From Diplolepis rosae (taxonomy: Eukaryota; Arthropoda; Insecta; Hymenoptera; Diplolepididae), in the NCBI GenBank assembly GCA_030998225.1, contig JAPYXD010000717.1, positions 372,001 through 436,000 of the forward strand: DNA of 64,000 bases, given 5' to 3'. Both the position numbers and the translations under genes were made by a program. The notes below the pieces were generated by a model. The model had not been told where the DNA came from and did not search any database. It saw only the letters and a program-made list of their open reading frames with translations. The stretch's first letter is position 1. Each line of letters opens with the position of its first letter. Shown here in pieces: positions 26,041 to 39,129 of the stretch.

Positions 26041-28067
26041 TGTTACTAGTAATGATGTTTTATTCCGATTAATTACTTTATAAACTACTTAGAATCAAAA
26101 TCACACTTGAACATATCCATTGTGCACGTCCGTAAAGTTGCACAGAAACTGTCCCCCCACGTATAGAAACGGACATGAACGAAGAATTCTTGTATAAAAG
26201 AAATAAAGTTTTAGAGCTAATAATATTTCTAGCAATTATGTTTAATACTGATTAATTACATTTCGAATTGCTTAGAAACAAAATCAAAAGTGGAAATATC
26301 TATGGTGGACTGTTTTAAGATTGCACAAGAAATGTCCACACGTATAGAAACAGACATAGACGGTGAATTCTCATATAAAATGAATAATGTTTTTGATCTA
26401 ATATGTTTACTAGTAATGATGTTTTATTCTGACTAATTACTTTATAAACTACTTAGACCCAAAACCAAACGTAGAAATATCTATGGTGGGCTGTCATAAA
26501 ACTTCACAGGAACTGTCCGCACGTATGGAAACAGACATAGATGGTGAATTCTCATATAAAATGAATAATGTTTTTGATCTAATATTGTTACTAGTAATGA
26601 TGTTTTATTCCAATTAATTACATTATAATCTACTTAGAAAAAAATTAAACGTGAACGTATTCAAGGTGTGCGTCCCTAACATTGCACAGAAACTGTCCCC
26701 CTTCGTATAGAAACGGACATGGAAGAAGAATTCTTATATGAAAGAAATAAAGTTTTAGATCTTATAATATTTCTAGTCATGATGTTTTGTTCCGATTAAT
26801 TACATTTCAAAACAATTAGAAACAAAATCAAACGTAAAAATATCTATGGTGGACTGTTATGATATTGCACAGGAACTGTCCACACGTATGGAAAAGGACA
26901 TAGAAGGTGAATTCTCATATAAAATAAATAATGTTTTAGAGTTAATAATGTTACTAGCAATGATGTTTTATTGAGATTAATTACACTATAAACTACTTAG
27001 AAACAAAATCAAACGTGAAAATATCTATCGTGGACTGTCATAACATTGCACAGGAACTGTCCACATGGATAGAAACTGACATAGACGGTCAAATCTCATA
27101 TAAAATAAATAATGTTTTAGAGCTGATAATGTTATTAGCAATGATGTTCTATTCCTATTAATTACTTTATAAACTAATTAGAACCAAAACCAAACGTAGA
27201 AATATCTATGGTGGGCTGTCATAAAATTTCACAGGAACTGTTCACACGTATAGAAACAGACATAGACAGTGAATTCTCATATAAAAGAAGTAAAGTATTA
27301 GATCTAATAATGTTACTAGTAATGATGCTTTATTCTGATTAATTACATTATATACTACTTAGAAACAGAATCAAAAATAAAATATCTATGGTGGACTGTC
27401 ATAAAATTGCACAGGAACTGACCACACGTATAGAAACTGACATAGAAGGTGAATTCTCATATAAAACAAATAAAATTTCAGAGATAAAAGTGTTACTAGC
27501 AATGATGTTTTATTCTGACTAATTACTTTATAAACTACTTAGAACCAAAACCAAACGTAAAAATATCTATGGTGGGCTGTCATAACATTGCACAGGAACT
27601 CTCCACACGTATAGAAACTGACATAGACGGTGAATTCTCATATAAAATAAATAATGTTTTAGAGCTAATAATGTTACTAGCAATGATGTTTTATTGAGAT
27701 TAATTACACTATAAACTACGTAGAAACAAAATCAAACGTGAAAATCTCTATCGTGGACTGTCATAATAGTTCACAGGAACTGTACACACGGATAGAAACT
27801 GACATAGACGGTCAAATCTCATATAAAAGAAATAATGTTTTAGAGCTGATAATGTTATTAGCAATGATGTTCTATTCCGATTAATTACTTTATAAACTAC
27901 TTAGAACCAAAACAAAACGTAGAAATATCTATGGTGGGATGTCATAAAATTTCACAGAAACTGTCCACACGTATAGAAACAGACATCGACGGTGAATTCT
28001 CATATAAAAGAAATAATGTTTGAGAGCTATTAATGTTACTAGTCATGATGTTATATTCAGATTAATT
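26041..28067 (+). repeat. Higher-order block alpha, copy 4, lacking one monomer
   Basis: It aligns to copy 1 at a shift of exactly 26,000 through the B-type monomer (C-run at 26,151). After the EcoRI site at 26,546 the shift becomes 25,819. One whole monomer (181 bases, the one beginning at 546 in copy 1) is missing, and the join lies within the shared gaattctcatataaa phase, so reading resumes seamlessly. Collinearity ends near 28,067, where ttactttataaac replaces ttacactataaaat. Loss of exactly one unit in register is expected of unequal exchange or slippage between monomers (inference). Confidence 0.85.
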
Positions 28068-30949
28068 ACTTTATAAACTACTTAGAACCAAAACCAAACG
28101 TAGAAACATCTATGGTGGGCTGTCATAAAATTTCACAGGAACTGTCCACGCGTATAGAAACAGACATAGACAGTGAATTCTCATATAAAAGAAGTAAAGT
28201 ATTACAGCTAATAATGTTACTAGTAATGATGCTTTATTCAGATTAATTATATTATATGCTACTTAGAAACAGAATCAAACATAAAATATCTATGGTGGAC
28301 TGTCATAAAATTGCACAGGAACTGTCCACACGTATAGAAACAGACATAGAAGGTGAATTCTCATATAAAACAAATAAAATTTCAGAGATAAAAGTGTTAC
28401 TAGCAATGATGTTTTATTCTGACTAATTACTTTATAAACTACTTAGAACCAAAACCAAACGTAGAAATATCTATGGTGGGCTGTCATAAAATTTCACATG
28501 AACTGTCCACACGTATAGAAACAGACATAGACAGTGAATTCTCATATAAAAGAAGAAAAGTTTTAGAGCTAATAATGTTACTAGTAATGATGCTTTATTC
28601 AGATTAATTACATTATATACTACTTAGAAACAGAATCAAACATAAAATATCTATGGTGGGCTGTCATAACATTGCACAGGAACTCTCCACACGTATAGAA
28701 ACTAACATAGACGGTGAATTCTCATATAAAATAAATAATGTTTTAGAGCTAATAATGTTACTAGCAATGATGTTTTATTGAGATTAATTAAACTATTAAC
28801 TACGTAGAAACAAAATCAAACGTGAAAATCTCTATCGTGGACTGTCATAATAGTTCACAGGAACTGTCCACATGTATAGAAACAGATAGACAGTGAATTC
28901 TCATATAAAAGAAGTAAAGTATTAGAGCTAATAATGTTACTAGTAATGATGCTTTATTCAGATTAATTACATTATATACTACTTAGAAACAGAATGAAAC
29001 ATAAAACATCTATGGGGGACAGTCATAAAATTGCACAGGAACTGTCCACACGTATAGAAACTAACATAGACGGTGAATTCGCATATAAAAGAAATAATGT
29101 TTTAGAGCTGATAATGTTATTAGCAATGATGTTCTATTCCTATTAATTACTTTATAAACTAATTAGAACCAAAACCAAACGTAGAAATATCTATGGTGGG
29201 CTGTCATAAAACTTCACAGGAACTGTCCACACGTATAGAAACAGACATAGACAGTGAATTCTCATATAAAAGAAGTAAAGTATTAGAGCTAATAATGTTA
29301 CTAGTAATGATGCTTTATTCTGATTAATTACATTATATACTACTTAGAAACAGAATCAAGAATAAAATATCTATGGTGGACTGTCATAAAATTGCACAGG
29401 AACTCTCCACACGTATAGAAACTAACATAGACGGTGAATTCTCATATAAAATAAATAATGTTTTAGAGCTAATAATGTTACTAGCAATGATGTTTTATTG
29501 AGATTAATTACACTATAAACTACGTAGAAACAAAATCAAACGTGAAAATCTCTATCGTGGACTGTCATAATAGTTCACAGGAACTGTACACACGGATAGA
29601 AACTGACATAGACGGTCAAATCTCATATAAAAGAAATAATGTTTTAGAGCTGATAATGTTATTAGCAATGATGTTCTATTCCGATTAATTACTTTATAAA
29701 CTACTTAGAACCAAAACAAAACGTAGAAATATCTATGGTGGGCTGTCATTAAATTTCACAGGAACTGTCCACACGTATAGAAACAGACATAGACGGTGAA
29801 TTCTCATACAAAAGGAATAATGTTTGAGAGCTATTAATGTTACTAGTCATGATGTTATATTCAGATTAATTACACTATAAAATGCTTAGAAACAAAAGGA
29901 AACGTAAAAATATCTATGGTGGACTGTTATAATATTGCACAGGAACTGTCCACACGTATGGAAAAGGACATAGAAGGTGAATTTTCATATTAAAGAAATA
30001 ATGGTTTAGAGCTAATAATGTTACTAGCAATGATGTTTTATTGAGATTCATTAAACTATAAACTACTTAGAAACAAAATCAAACGAGATAATATCTATCG
30101 TGGACTGTCATAACAGTTCACAGGAACTGTCCACACGTATAGAAACTAACATAGACGGTGAATTCTCATATAAAATAAAAAATGTTTTAGAGCTAATAAT
30201 GTTACTAGCAATGATGTTTTATTGAGATTAATTAAACTATTAACTACGTAGAAACAAAATCAAACGTGAAAATCTCTATCGTGGACTGTCATAATAGTTC
30301 ACAGGAACTGTACACACGGATAGAAACTGACATAGACGGTCAAATCTCATATAAAAGAAATAATGTTTTAGAGCTAATAATGTTACTATTAATGATGTTT
30401 TATTCCGATTAATTACTTTATAAACTACTTAGAAACAAAATCACACGTGAACATATCCATTGTGCACGTCCGTAAACTTGCACAGCAACTGTCCCCCCAC
30501 GTATAGAAACGGACATGAACGAAGAATACTTATATAAAAGAAATAAAGTTTTAGAGCTAATAATATTTCTAGTAATTATGTTTTATACTGATTAATTACA
30601 TTTCGAATTGCTTAGAAACAAAATCAAACGTGAAAATATCTATGGTGGACTGTTATAAGATTGCACAGGGACTGTCCACACGTATGGAAAAGGACATAGA
30701 AGGTGAATTTTCATATTAAAGAAATAATGTTTTAGAGCTAATAATGTTACTAGCAATGATGTTTTATTGAGATTCATTAAACTATAAACTACTTAGAAAC
30801 AAAATCAAACGTTAAAATATCTATCGTGGACTGTCATAACATTTCACAGGAACTGTCCACACGTATAGAAACAGACATAGACGGTGAATTCTCATATAAA
30901 AGGAATAATGTTTGAGAGCTAATAATGTTACTAGTCATGATGTTTTATT

Positions 30950-31620
30950 CCGATTAATTACATTTCAAAACAATTAGAAACAAAATCAAACGTAAAAATA
31001 TCTATGGTAGACTTTTATGATATTGCACAGGAACTGTCCACACTTATGGAAAAGGACATAGAAGGTGAATTTTCATATTAAAGAAATAATGTCTTAGAGC
31101 TAATAATGTTACTAGCAATGATGTTTTATTGAGATTCATTAAACTATAAACTACTTAGAAACAAAATCAAACGTTAAAATATCTATCGTGGACTGTCATA
31201 ACATTTCACAGGAACTGTCCACACGTATAGAAACAGACATAGACGGTGAATTCTCATATAAAAGGAATAATGTTTGAGAGCTAATAATGTTACTAGTCAT
31301 GATGTTTTATTCCGATTAATTACATTTCGAATCACTAAGAAACAAAATCAAACGTGAAAATATCTATGGTGGACTGTTATAAGATTGCACAGGAAATGTC
31401 CACACGTATGGAAAAGGACATAGAAGGTGAATTTTAATATTAAAGAAATAATGTTCTAGAGCTAATAATGTTACTAGCAATGATGTTTTATTGAGGTTCA
31501 TTAAACAATAAACTACTTAGAAACAAAATCAAACGAGATAATATCTATCGTGCACTGCCATAACAGTTCACAGGAACTGTCCACACGTATAGAAACTAAC
31601 ATAGACGGTGAATTCTCATA
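30950..31620 (+). repeat. Block eta, copy 2
   Basis: It is collinear with 23,215-23,885 at a shift of 7,735, including ggtagacttttatg, cgaatcactaag and cattaaacaataaac. The monomer just upstream, with catttcacagg, is itself repeated two monomers later, so copy 2 sits inside a local two-monomer duplication. Confidence 0.75.
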
Positions 31621-33549
31621 TAAAATAAAAAATGTTTTAGAGCTAATAATGTTACTAGCAATGATGTTTTATTGAGATTAATTAAACTATTAACTACTTA
31701 GAAACAAAATCAAACGTGAAAATCTCTATCGTGGACTGTCATAATAGTTCACAGGAACTGTACACACGGATAGAAACTGACATAGACGGTCAAATCTCAT
31801 ATAAAAGGAATAATGTTTTAGAGCTAATAATGTTACTATTAATGATGTTTTATTCCGATTTATTACTTTATAAACTACTTAGAAACAAAATCACACGTGA
31901 ACATATCCATTGTGCACGTCCGTAAACTTGCACAGCAACTGTCCCCCCACGTATAGAAACGGACATGAACGAAGAATACTTACATAAAAGAAATAAAGTT
32001 TTAGAGCTAATAATATTTCTAGTAATTATGTTTTATACTGATTAATTACATTTCGAATTGCTTAGAAACAAAATCAAACGTGAAAATATCTATGGTGGAC
32101 TGTTATAAGATTGCACAGGGACTGTCCACACGTATAGACACAGACATAGACGGTGAATTCTCATATAAAATGAATAATGTTTTTGATCTAATACGTTTAC
32201 TAGTAATGATGTTTTATTCTGACTAATTACTTTATAAACTACTTAGACCCAAAACCAAACGTAGAAATATCTATGGTGGGCTGTGATAAAACTTCACAGG
32301 AAATGTCCGCACGTATGGAAACAGACATAGATGGTGAATTCTCATATAAAAGAAATAAAGTTTTAGAGCTAATAATATTTCTGGTAATGATGTTTTATTC
32401 TGATTAATTACATTTCGAATTACTTAGAAACAAAATGAAAAGTAAAAATATCTATGGTGGGCTGTCATAACATTGCACAGGAACTGTCCACACGTATAGA
32501 AACAGACATAGACGGTGAATTCTCATATAAAATAAATAAAATTTCAGAGATAAAAGTGTTACTAGCAATGATGTTTTATTCTGACTAATTACTTTATAAA
32601 CTACTTAGAACCAAAACCAAACGTGAAAATATCTATCGTGGACTGTCATAACATTGCACAGGAACTGTCCACGCGGATAGAAACTGACATAGAGTGTGAA
32701 ATCTCATATAAAATAAATAATTTTTTAGAGCTAATAATGTTACTAGTAATGATGTTTTATTCCTATTATTTATTTTATAAACTACTTAGAACCAAAATCA
32801 AAATTAAAAATATCAATGGTGGGCTGTCATAACATTGCACAGGAACTGTCCACACGTATAGAAACTGACGTAGACGGTGAATTCTCATATAAAATGAATA
32901 ATATTTTAGAGTTAATAATGTTACTAGAAATGATGTTTTATTCAGATTAATTACATTTTAAACTACTTAGAACCAAAATAAAACATAAAAATATCTATGG
33001 TGGACTGTCATAAAATAGAACAGGAACTGTCCACACGTATAGAAACAGACATAGACGGTGAATTCTCATATAAAATAAATAAAATTTCAGAGATAAAAGT
33101 GTTACTAGCAATGATGTTTTATTCTGACTAATTACTTTATAAACTACTTAGAACCAAAACCAAACGTAAAAATATCTATGGTGGGCTGTCATAACATTGC
33201 ACAGGAACTCTCCACACGTATAGAAACTAAAATAGACGGTGAATTCTCATATAAAAGAAATAATGTTTTAGAGCTGATAATGTTATTAGCAATGATGTTC
33301 TATTCCTATTGATTACTTTATAAACTAATTAGAACCAAAACCAAACGTAGAAATATCTATGGTGGGCTGTCATAAAATTTCACAGGAACTGTCCACACGT
33401 ATAGAAACAGACATAGACAGTGAATTCTCATATAAAAGAAGTAAAGTATTAGAGCTAATAATGTTACTAGTAATGATGCTTTATTCTGATTAATTACATT
33501 ATATACTACTTAGAAACAGAATCAAAAATAAAATATCTATGGTGGACTG

Positions 33550-34588
33550 TCATAAAATTGCACAGGAACTCTCCACACGTATAGAAACTAACATAGACGG
33601 TGAATTCTCATATAAAATAAATAATGTTTTAGAGCTAATAATGTTACTAGCAATGATGTTTTATTGAGATTAATTACACTATAAACTACGTAGAAACAAA
33701 ATCAAATGTGAAAATCTCTATCGTGGACTGTCATAATAGTTCACAGGATCTGTACACACGGATAGAAACTGACATAGACGGTCAAATCTCATATAAAAGA
33801 AATAATGTTTTAGAGCTGATAATGTTATTAGCAATGATGTTCTATTCCTATTAATTACTTTATAAACTAATTAGAACCAAAACCAAACGTAGAAATATCT
33901 ATGGTGGGCTGTCATAAAATTTCACAGGAACTGTCCACACGTATAGAAACAGACATAGACAGTGAATTCTCATATAAAAGAAGTAAAGTATTAGAGCTAA
34001 TAATGTTACTAGTAATGATGCTTTATTCTGATTAATTACATTATATACTACTTAGAAACAGAATCAAAAATAAAATATCTACGGTGGACTGTCATAAAAT
34101 TGCACAGGAACTCTCCACACGTATAGAAACTAACATAGACGGTGAATTCTCATATAAAATAAATAATGTTTTAGAGCTAATAATGTTACTAGCAATGATG
34201 TTTTATTGAGATTAATTACACTATAAACTACGTAGAAACAAAATCAAACGTGAAAATCTCTATCGTGGACTGTCATAATAGTTCACAGGAACTGTACACA
34301 CGGATAGAAACTGACATAGACGGTCAAATCTCATATAAAAGAAATAATGTTTTAGAGCTGATAATGTTATAAGCAATGATGTTCTATTCCGATTAATTAC
34401 TTTATAAACTACTTAGAACCAAAACAAAACGTAGAAATATCTATGGTGGGCTGTCATAAAATTTCACAGGAACTGTCCACACGTATAGAAACAGACATAG
34501 ACGGTGACTTCTCATACAAAAGGAATAATGTTTGAGAGCTATTAATGTTACTAGTCATGATGTTATATTCAGATTAATTACACTATAA
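33550..34588 (+). repeat. Higher-order block beta, copy 2
   Basis: It is collinear with 21,850-22,888 at a constant shift of 11,700. Few differences are seen by eye, such as ggatctgtacac for ggaactgtacac near 33,748 and gtgacttctc for gtgaattctc near 34,505. The latter destroys the EcoRI site of that monomer. Confidence 0.8.
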
Positions 34589-34946
34589 AATGCTTAGAAA
34601 CAAAAGCAAACGTAAAAATATCTATGTTGGACTGTTATAAGATTGCACAGGAAATGTCCACACGTATGGAAAAGGACATAGAAGGTGAATTTTCATATTA
34701 AAGAAATAATGTTTTAGAGCTAATAATGTTACTAGCAATGATGTTTTATTGAGGTTCATTAAACTATAAACTACTTAGAAAAAAAATCAAACGTTAAAAT
34801 ATCTATCGTGGACTGTCATAACAGTTCACAGGAACTGTCCACACGTATAGAAACAGACATAGACGGTGAATTCTCATATAAAAGAAATAATGTTACTAGT
34901 CATGATGTTTTATTCCGATTAATTACATTTCAAAACAATTAGAAAC

Positions 34947-35055
34947 GGTTGTTAGGTGTGTTGTGTTTAGTGTCGCTGTAATGTGTTGTGTCATGTTGCT
35001 GTCTGTGTGTCCCCTCCTCCTTTCTCATCCGGGCTTGGGACCGGCAATGGCGGAG
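34947..35055. other. Foreign 109-bp insert in the satellite array
   Basis: Seen directly: this is the only stretch that does not align to the monomer. It leaves the satellite after acaattagaaac (monomer position about 96). It begins GT-rich (repeated gttgtg / gtgttgtg), passes through a CT-rich part (cccctcctcctttctcatc) and ends G+C-rich (cgggcttgggaccggc, then aatggcggag). The satellite resumes at ttttattccgatt (monomer position about 58), so about 38 bases of monomer are present on both sides. The two flanks differ (ttcaaaacaattag against ttcgaattacttag), so this is not a clean target-site duplication. No open frame of note is confined to it. It could be the truncated end of a dispersed retroelement or a filler captured during break repair. 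I have a weak impression of similarity to dispersed repeats in insect genomes but cannot confirm it. Confidence 0.85.
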
Positions 35056-35524
35056 TTTTATTCCGATTAATTACATTTCGAATTACTTAGAAACAAAATC
35101 AAACGTGAAAATATCTATGGTGGACTGTTATAAGATTGCACAGGAAATGTCCACACGTATGGAAAAGGACATAGAAGGTGAATTTTCGTATTAAAGAAAT
35201 AATGTTTTAGAGCTAATAATGTTACTAGCAATGATGATTTATTGAGGTTCATTAAACTATAAACTACTTAGAAAAAAAATCAAACGTTAAAATATCTATC
35301 GTGGACTGTCATAACAGTTCACAGGAACTGTCCACACGTATAGAAACAGACATAGACGGTGAATTCTCATATAAAAGAAATAATGTTACTAGTCATGATG
35401 TTTTATTCCGATTAATTACATTTCAAAACAATTAGAAACAAAATCAAACGTAAAAATATCTATGGTAGACTTTTATGATATTGCACAGGAACTGTCCACA
35501 CTTATGGAAAAGGACATAGAAGGT

Positions 35525-38500
35525 GAATTTTCATATTAAAGAAATAATGTTTTAGAGCTAATAATGTTACTAGCAATGATGTTTTATTGAGATTCATTAA
35601 ACTATAAACTACTTAGAAACAAAATCAAACGTTAAAATATCTATCGTGGACTGTCATAACATTTCACAGGAACTGTCCACACGTATAGAAACAGACATAG
35701 ACGGTGAATTCTCATATAAAAGAAATAATGTTTGAAAGCTATTAATGTTACTAGTCATGATGTTATATTCAGATTAATTACACTATAACATACTTAGAAA
35801 CAAAAGCAAACGTAAAAATATCTATGGTGGACTGATATAATATTGCACATGAACTGTCCACAAGTATAGAAACAGACATAGACGGTGAATTCTCATATAA
35901 AAGAAATAATGTTTTAGAGCTAATAATGTTACTATTAATGATGTTTTATTCCGATTAATTACTTTATAAACTACTTAGAAACAAAATCACACGTGAACAT
36001 ATCCATTGTGCACGTCCGTAAACTTGCACAGCAACTGTCCCCCCACGTATAGAAACGGACATGAACGAAGAATACTTATATAAAAGAAATAAAGTTTTAG
36101 AGCTAATAATATTTCTAGTAATTATGTTTTATACTGATTAATTACATTTCGAATTGCTTAGAAACAAAATCAAACGTGAAAATATCTATGGTGGACTGTT
36201 ATAAGATTGCACAGGGACTGTCCACACGTATAGACACAGACATAGACGGTGAATTCTCATATAAAATGAATAATGTTTTTGATCTAATATGTTTACTAGT
36301 AATGATGTTTTATTCTGACTAATTACTTTATAAACTACTTAGACCCAAAACCAAACGTAGAAATATCTATGGTGGGCTGTCATAAAACTTCACAGGAAAT
36401 GTCCGCACGTATGGAAACAGACATAGATGGTGAATTCTCATATAAAAGAAATAAAGTTTTAGAGCTAATAATATTTCTGGTAATGATGTTTTATTCTGAT
36501 TAATTACATTTCGAATTACTTAGAAACAAAATGAAAAGTAAAAATATCTATGGTGTGCTGTCATAACATTGCACAGCAACTGTCCCCCCACGTATAGAAA
36601 CGGACATGAACGAAGAATACTTATATAAAAGAAATAAAGTTTTAGAGCTAATAATATTTCTAGTAATTATGTTTTATACTGATTAATTACATTTCGAATT
36701 GCTTAGAAACAAAATCAAACGTGAAAATATCTATGGTGGACTGTTATAAAGATTGCACAGGGACTGTCCACACGTATAGACACAGACATAGACGGTGAAT
36801 TCTCATATAAAATGAATAATGTTTTTGATCTAATATGTTTACTAGCAATGATGTTTTATTCCGATTAATTACTTTATAAACTACTTAGAACCAAAACGAA
36901 ACGTAGAATTATCTATGGGGGGCTGTCATAAAACTTCACAGCAACTGTCCGCACGTATGGAAACAGACATAGAAGGTGAATTCTCATATAAAAGAAATAA
37001 AATTTAGAGCTAATAATATTTCCAGTAATAATGTTTTATTCTGATTTATTACATGTCGAATTACTTAGAAACAAAATCAAACGTGAAAATATCTATGGCG
37101 GACTCTTATAAGATTGCACAGGAACTGTCCACACGTATAGAAACAGACATAGACGGTGAATTCTCATATAAAAGAAATAATGTTTGAGAGCTAATAATGT
37201 TACTAGTCATGATGTTTTATTCCGATTAATTACTTCATAAACTACTTAGAAACAAAATCAAAAGTAAAAATATCTATGGTGGGCTGTCATAACCTTGCAC
37301 AGGAACTGTCCACACGTATAGAAACAGCCATAGACGGTGAATTCTCATATAAAGTGAATAATGTGTAAGATCTAATATTGCTACTAGTAATGATGTTTTA
37401 TTCCGATTAATTACATTATATACTACTTAGAAACGAAATCAAGCATAAAAATATACAAGGTGGGCTTTCATAAACTTGCACAGAAACGGACATGAAAGAA
37501 GAATTCTTATATAAGAGAAATAAAGTTTTAGGGCTAATAATGTTACTAGCAATGATGTTTTATTGAGATTAATTACAGTATAAAATACTTATAAACAAAA
37601 GCTAACGTAAAAATATCTATGGTGGACTGTTATAACATTGCACAGGAACTGTCCACACGTATAGAAACTGACATAGACGGTGAATTCTCATATAAAATAA
37701 ATAATGTTTTAGAGCTAATAATGTTACTAGCAATGATGTTTTATTCCGATTAATTACATTTCAAAAACAATTAGAAACAAAATAAAACGTAAAAATATCT
37801 GTGGCTGGCTGTCATAAAATTTCACAGTAACTGACCACACGTATAGAAACTGACATACACGGTGAATTCTCATATAAAATAAATAATGTTTTAGAGCTAA
37901 TAATGTTACTAGCAATGATGTTTTATTCTGATTAATTGCTTCATAAACTACTTAGAATAAAAATCAAAAGTAAAAATATCCATGGTGGTCTGTCATAACA
38001 TTGCACTGGAACTGTCCACACGTATAGAAACTGACATAGACCGTGAATTCTCATATAAAAGAAATAATGTTTTAGAGCTGATAATGTTATTAGCAATGAT
38101 GTTCTATTCCTATTAATTACTTTATAAACTAATTAGAACCAAAACCAAACGTAGAAATATCTATGGTGGGCTGTCATAAAATTTCACAGGAACTGTACAC
38201 ACGTATAGAAACAGACACAGACAGTGAATTCTCATATAAAAGAAGTAAAGTATTAGAGCTAATAATGTTACTAGTAATGATGCTTTATTCTGATTAATTA
38301 CATTATATACTACTTAGAAACAGAATCAAAAATAAAATATCTATGGTGGACTGTCATAAAATTGCACAGGAACTGTCCACACGTATAGAAACAGACATAG
38401 AAGGTGAATTCTCATATAAAACAAATAAAATTTCAGAGATAAAAGTGTTACTAGCAATGATGTTTTATTCTGAGTAATTACTTTATAAACTACTTAGAAC

Positions 38501-39129
38501 CAAAACCAAACGTAAAAATATCTATGGTGGGCTGTCATAACATTGCACAGGAACTCTCCACACGTATAGAAACTGACATAGACGGTGAATACTCATATAA
38601 AATAAATAATGTTTTAGAGCTAATAATGTTACTAGCAATGATGTTTTATTGAGATTAATTACACTATAAACTACGTAGAAACAAAATCAAACGTGAAAAT
38701 CTCTATCGTGGACTGTCATAATAGTTCACAGGAACTGTACACACGGATAGAAACTGACATAGACTGTCAAATCTCATATAAAAGAAATAATGTTTTAGAG
38801 CTGATAATGTTATTAGCAATGATGTTCTATTCCGATTAATTACTTTATAAACTCCTTAGAACCAAAACAAAACGTAGAAATATCTATTGTGGGCTGTCAT
38901 AAAATTTCACAGGAACTGTCCACACGTATAGAAACAGACATAGACGGTGAATTCTCATATAAAAGAAATAATGTTTGAGAGCTATTAATGTTACTAGTCA
39001 TGATGTTATATTCAGATTAATTACATTTCGAATTACTTAGAAACAAAATCAAACGTGAAAATATCTATGGTGGACTGTTATAAGATTGCACAGGAAATGT
39101 CCACACGTATAGAAACAGACATAGACGGT
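35525..39129 (+). repeat. 20-monomer tandem duplication gamma, first unit
   Basis: It spans 20 monomers (3,605 bases) from gaattttcatattaaag to the equivalent point at 39,130. It is followed directly by a near-identical second unit. Within it lie two B-type monomers (C-runs near 36,038 and 36,583) and a short 162-base monomer (37,339-37,500). Differences from the second unit seen by eye are few: an extra a near 36,749 (ttataaagatt) and tattgagattc where unit 2 has tattgacattc. Parts of the unit (24.48-24.72 kb and 25.3-25.8 kb) also occur upstream in a less complete form. Confidence 0.93.
37339..37500 (+). repeat. 162-bp type-B-derived monomer with a ~21-bp deletion
   Basis: gcacagaaac is followed at once by ggacatgaaagaag, so the C-run and cgtatagaaac of a normal type B monomer are missing. 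The lost 21 bases are bounded by two copies of agaaac, which suggests deletion between short direct repeats. Copies are here, at 40,944-41,105 (second gamma unit) and near 24,776-24,913. The last has an additional deletion in its front half (ataaagtgctactag) and is only 138 bases, the shortest monomer I measured. Confidence 0.85.

Noticed and set aside
34907..35095. Target-site duplication around the foreign insert
   Set aside because: The ~38 bases shared by both flanks are simply the same part of two different monomer types (ttcaaaacaattag and ttcgaattacttag). They are not identical and need not come from insertion.
34988..35194. 68-codon open frame spanning the foreign insert and the next monomer (+)
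   Set aside because: It starts on GTG in the GT-rich insert and runs straight into satellite sequence. It is a chance fusion across the junction with no domain evidence.
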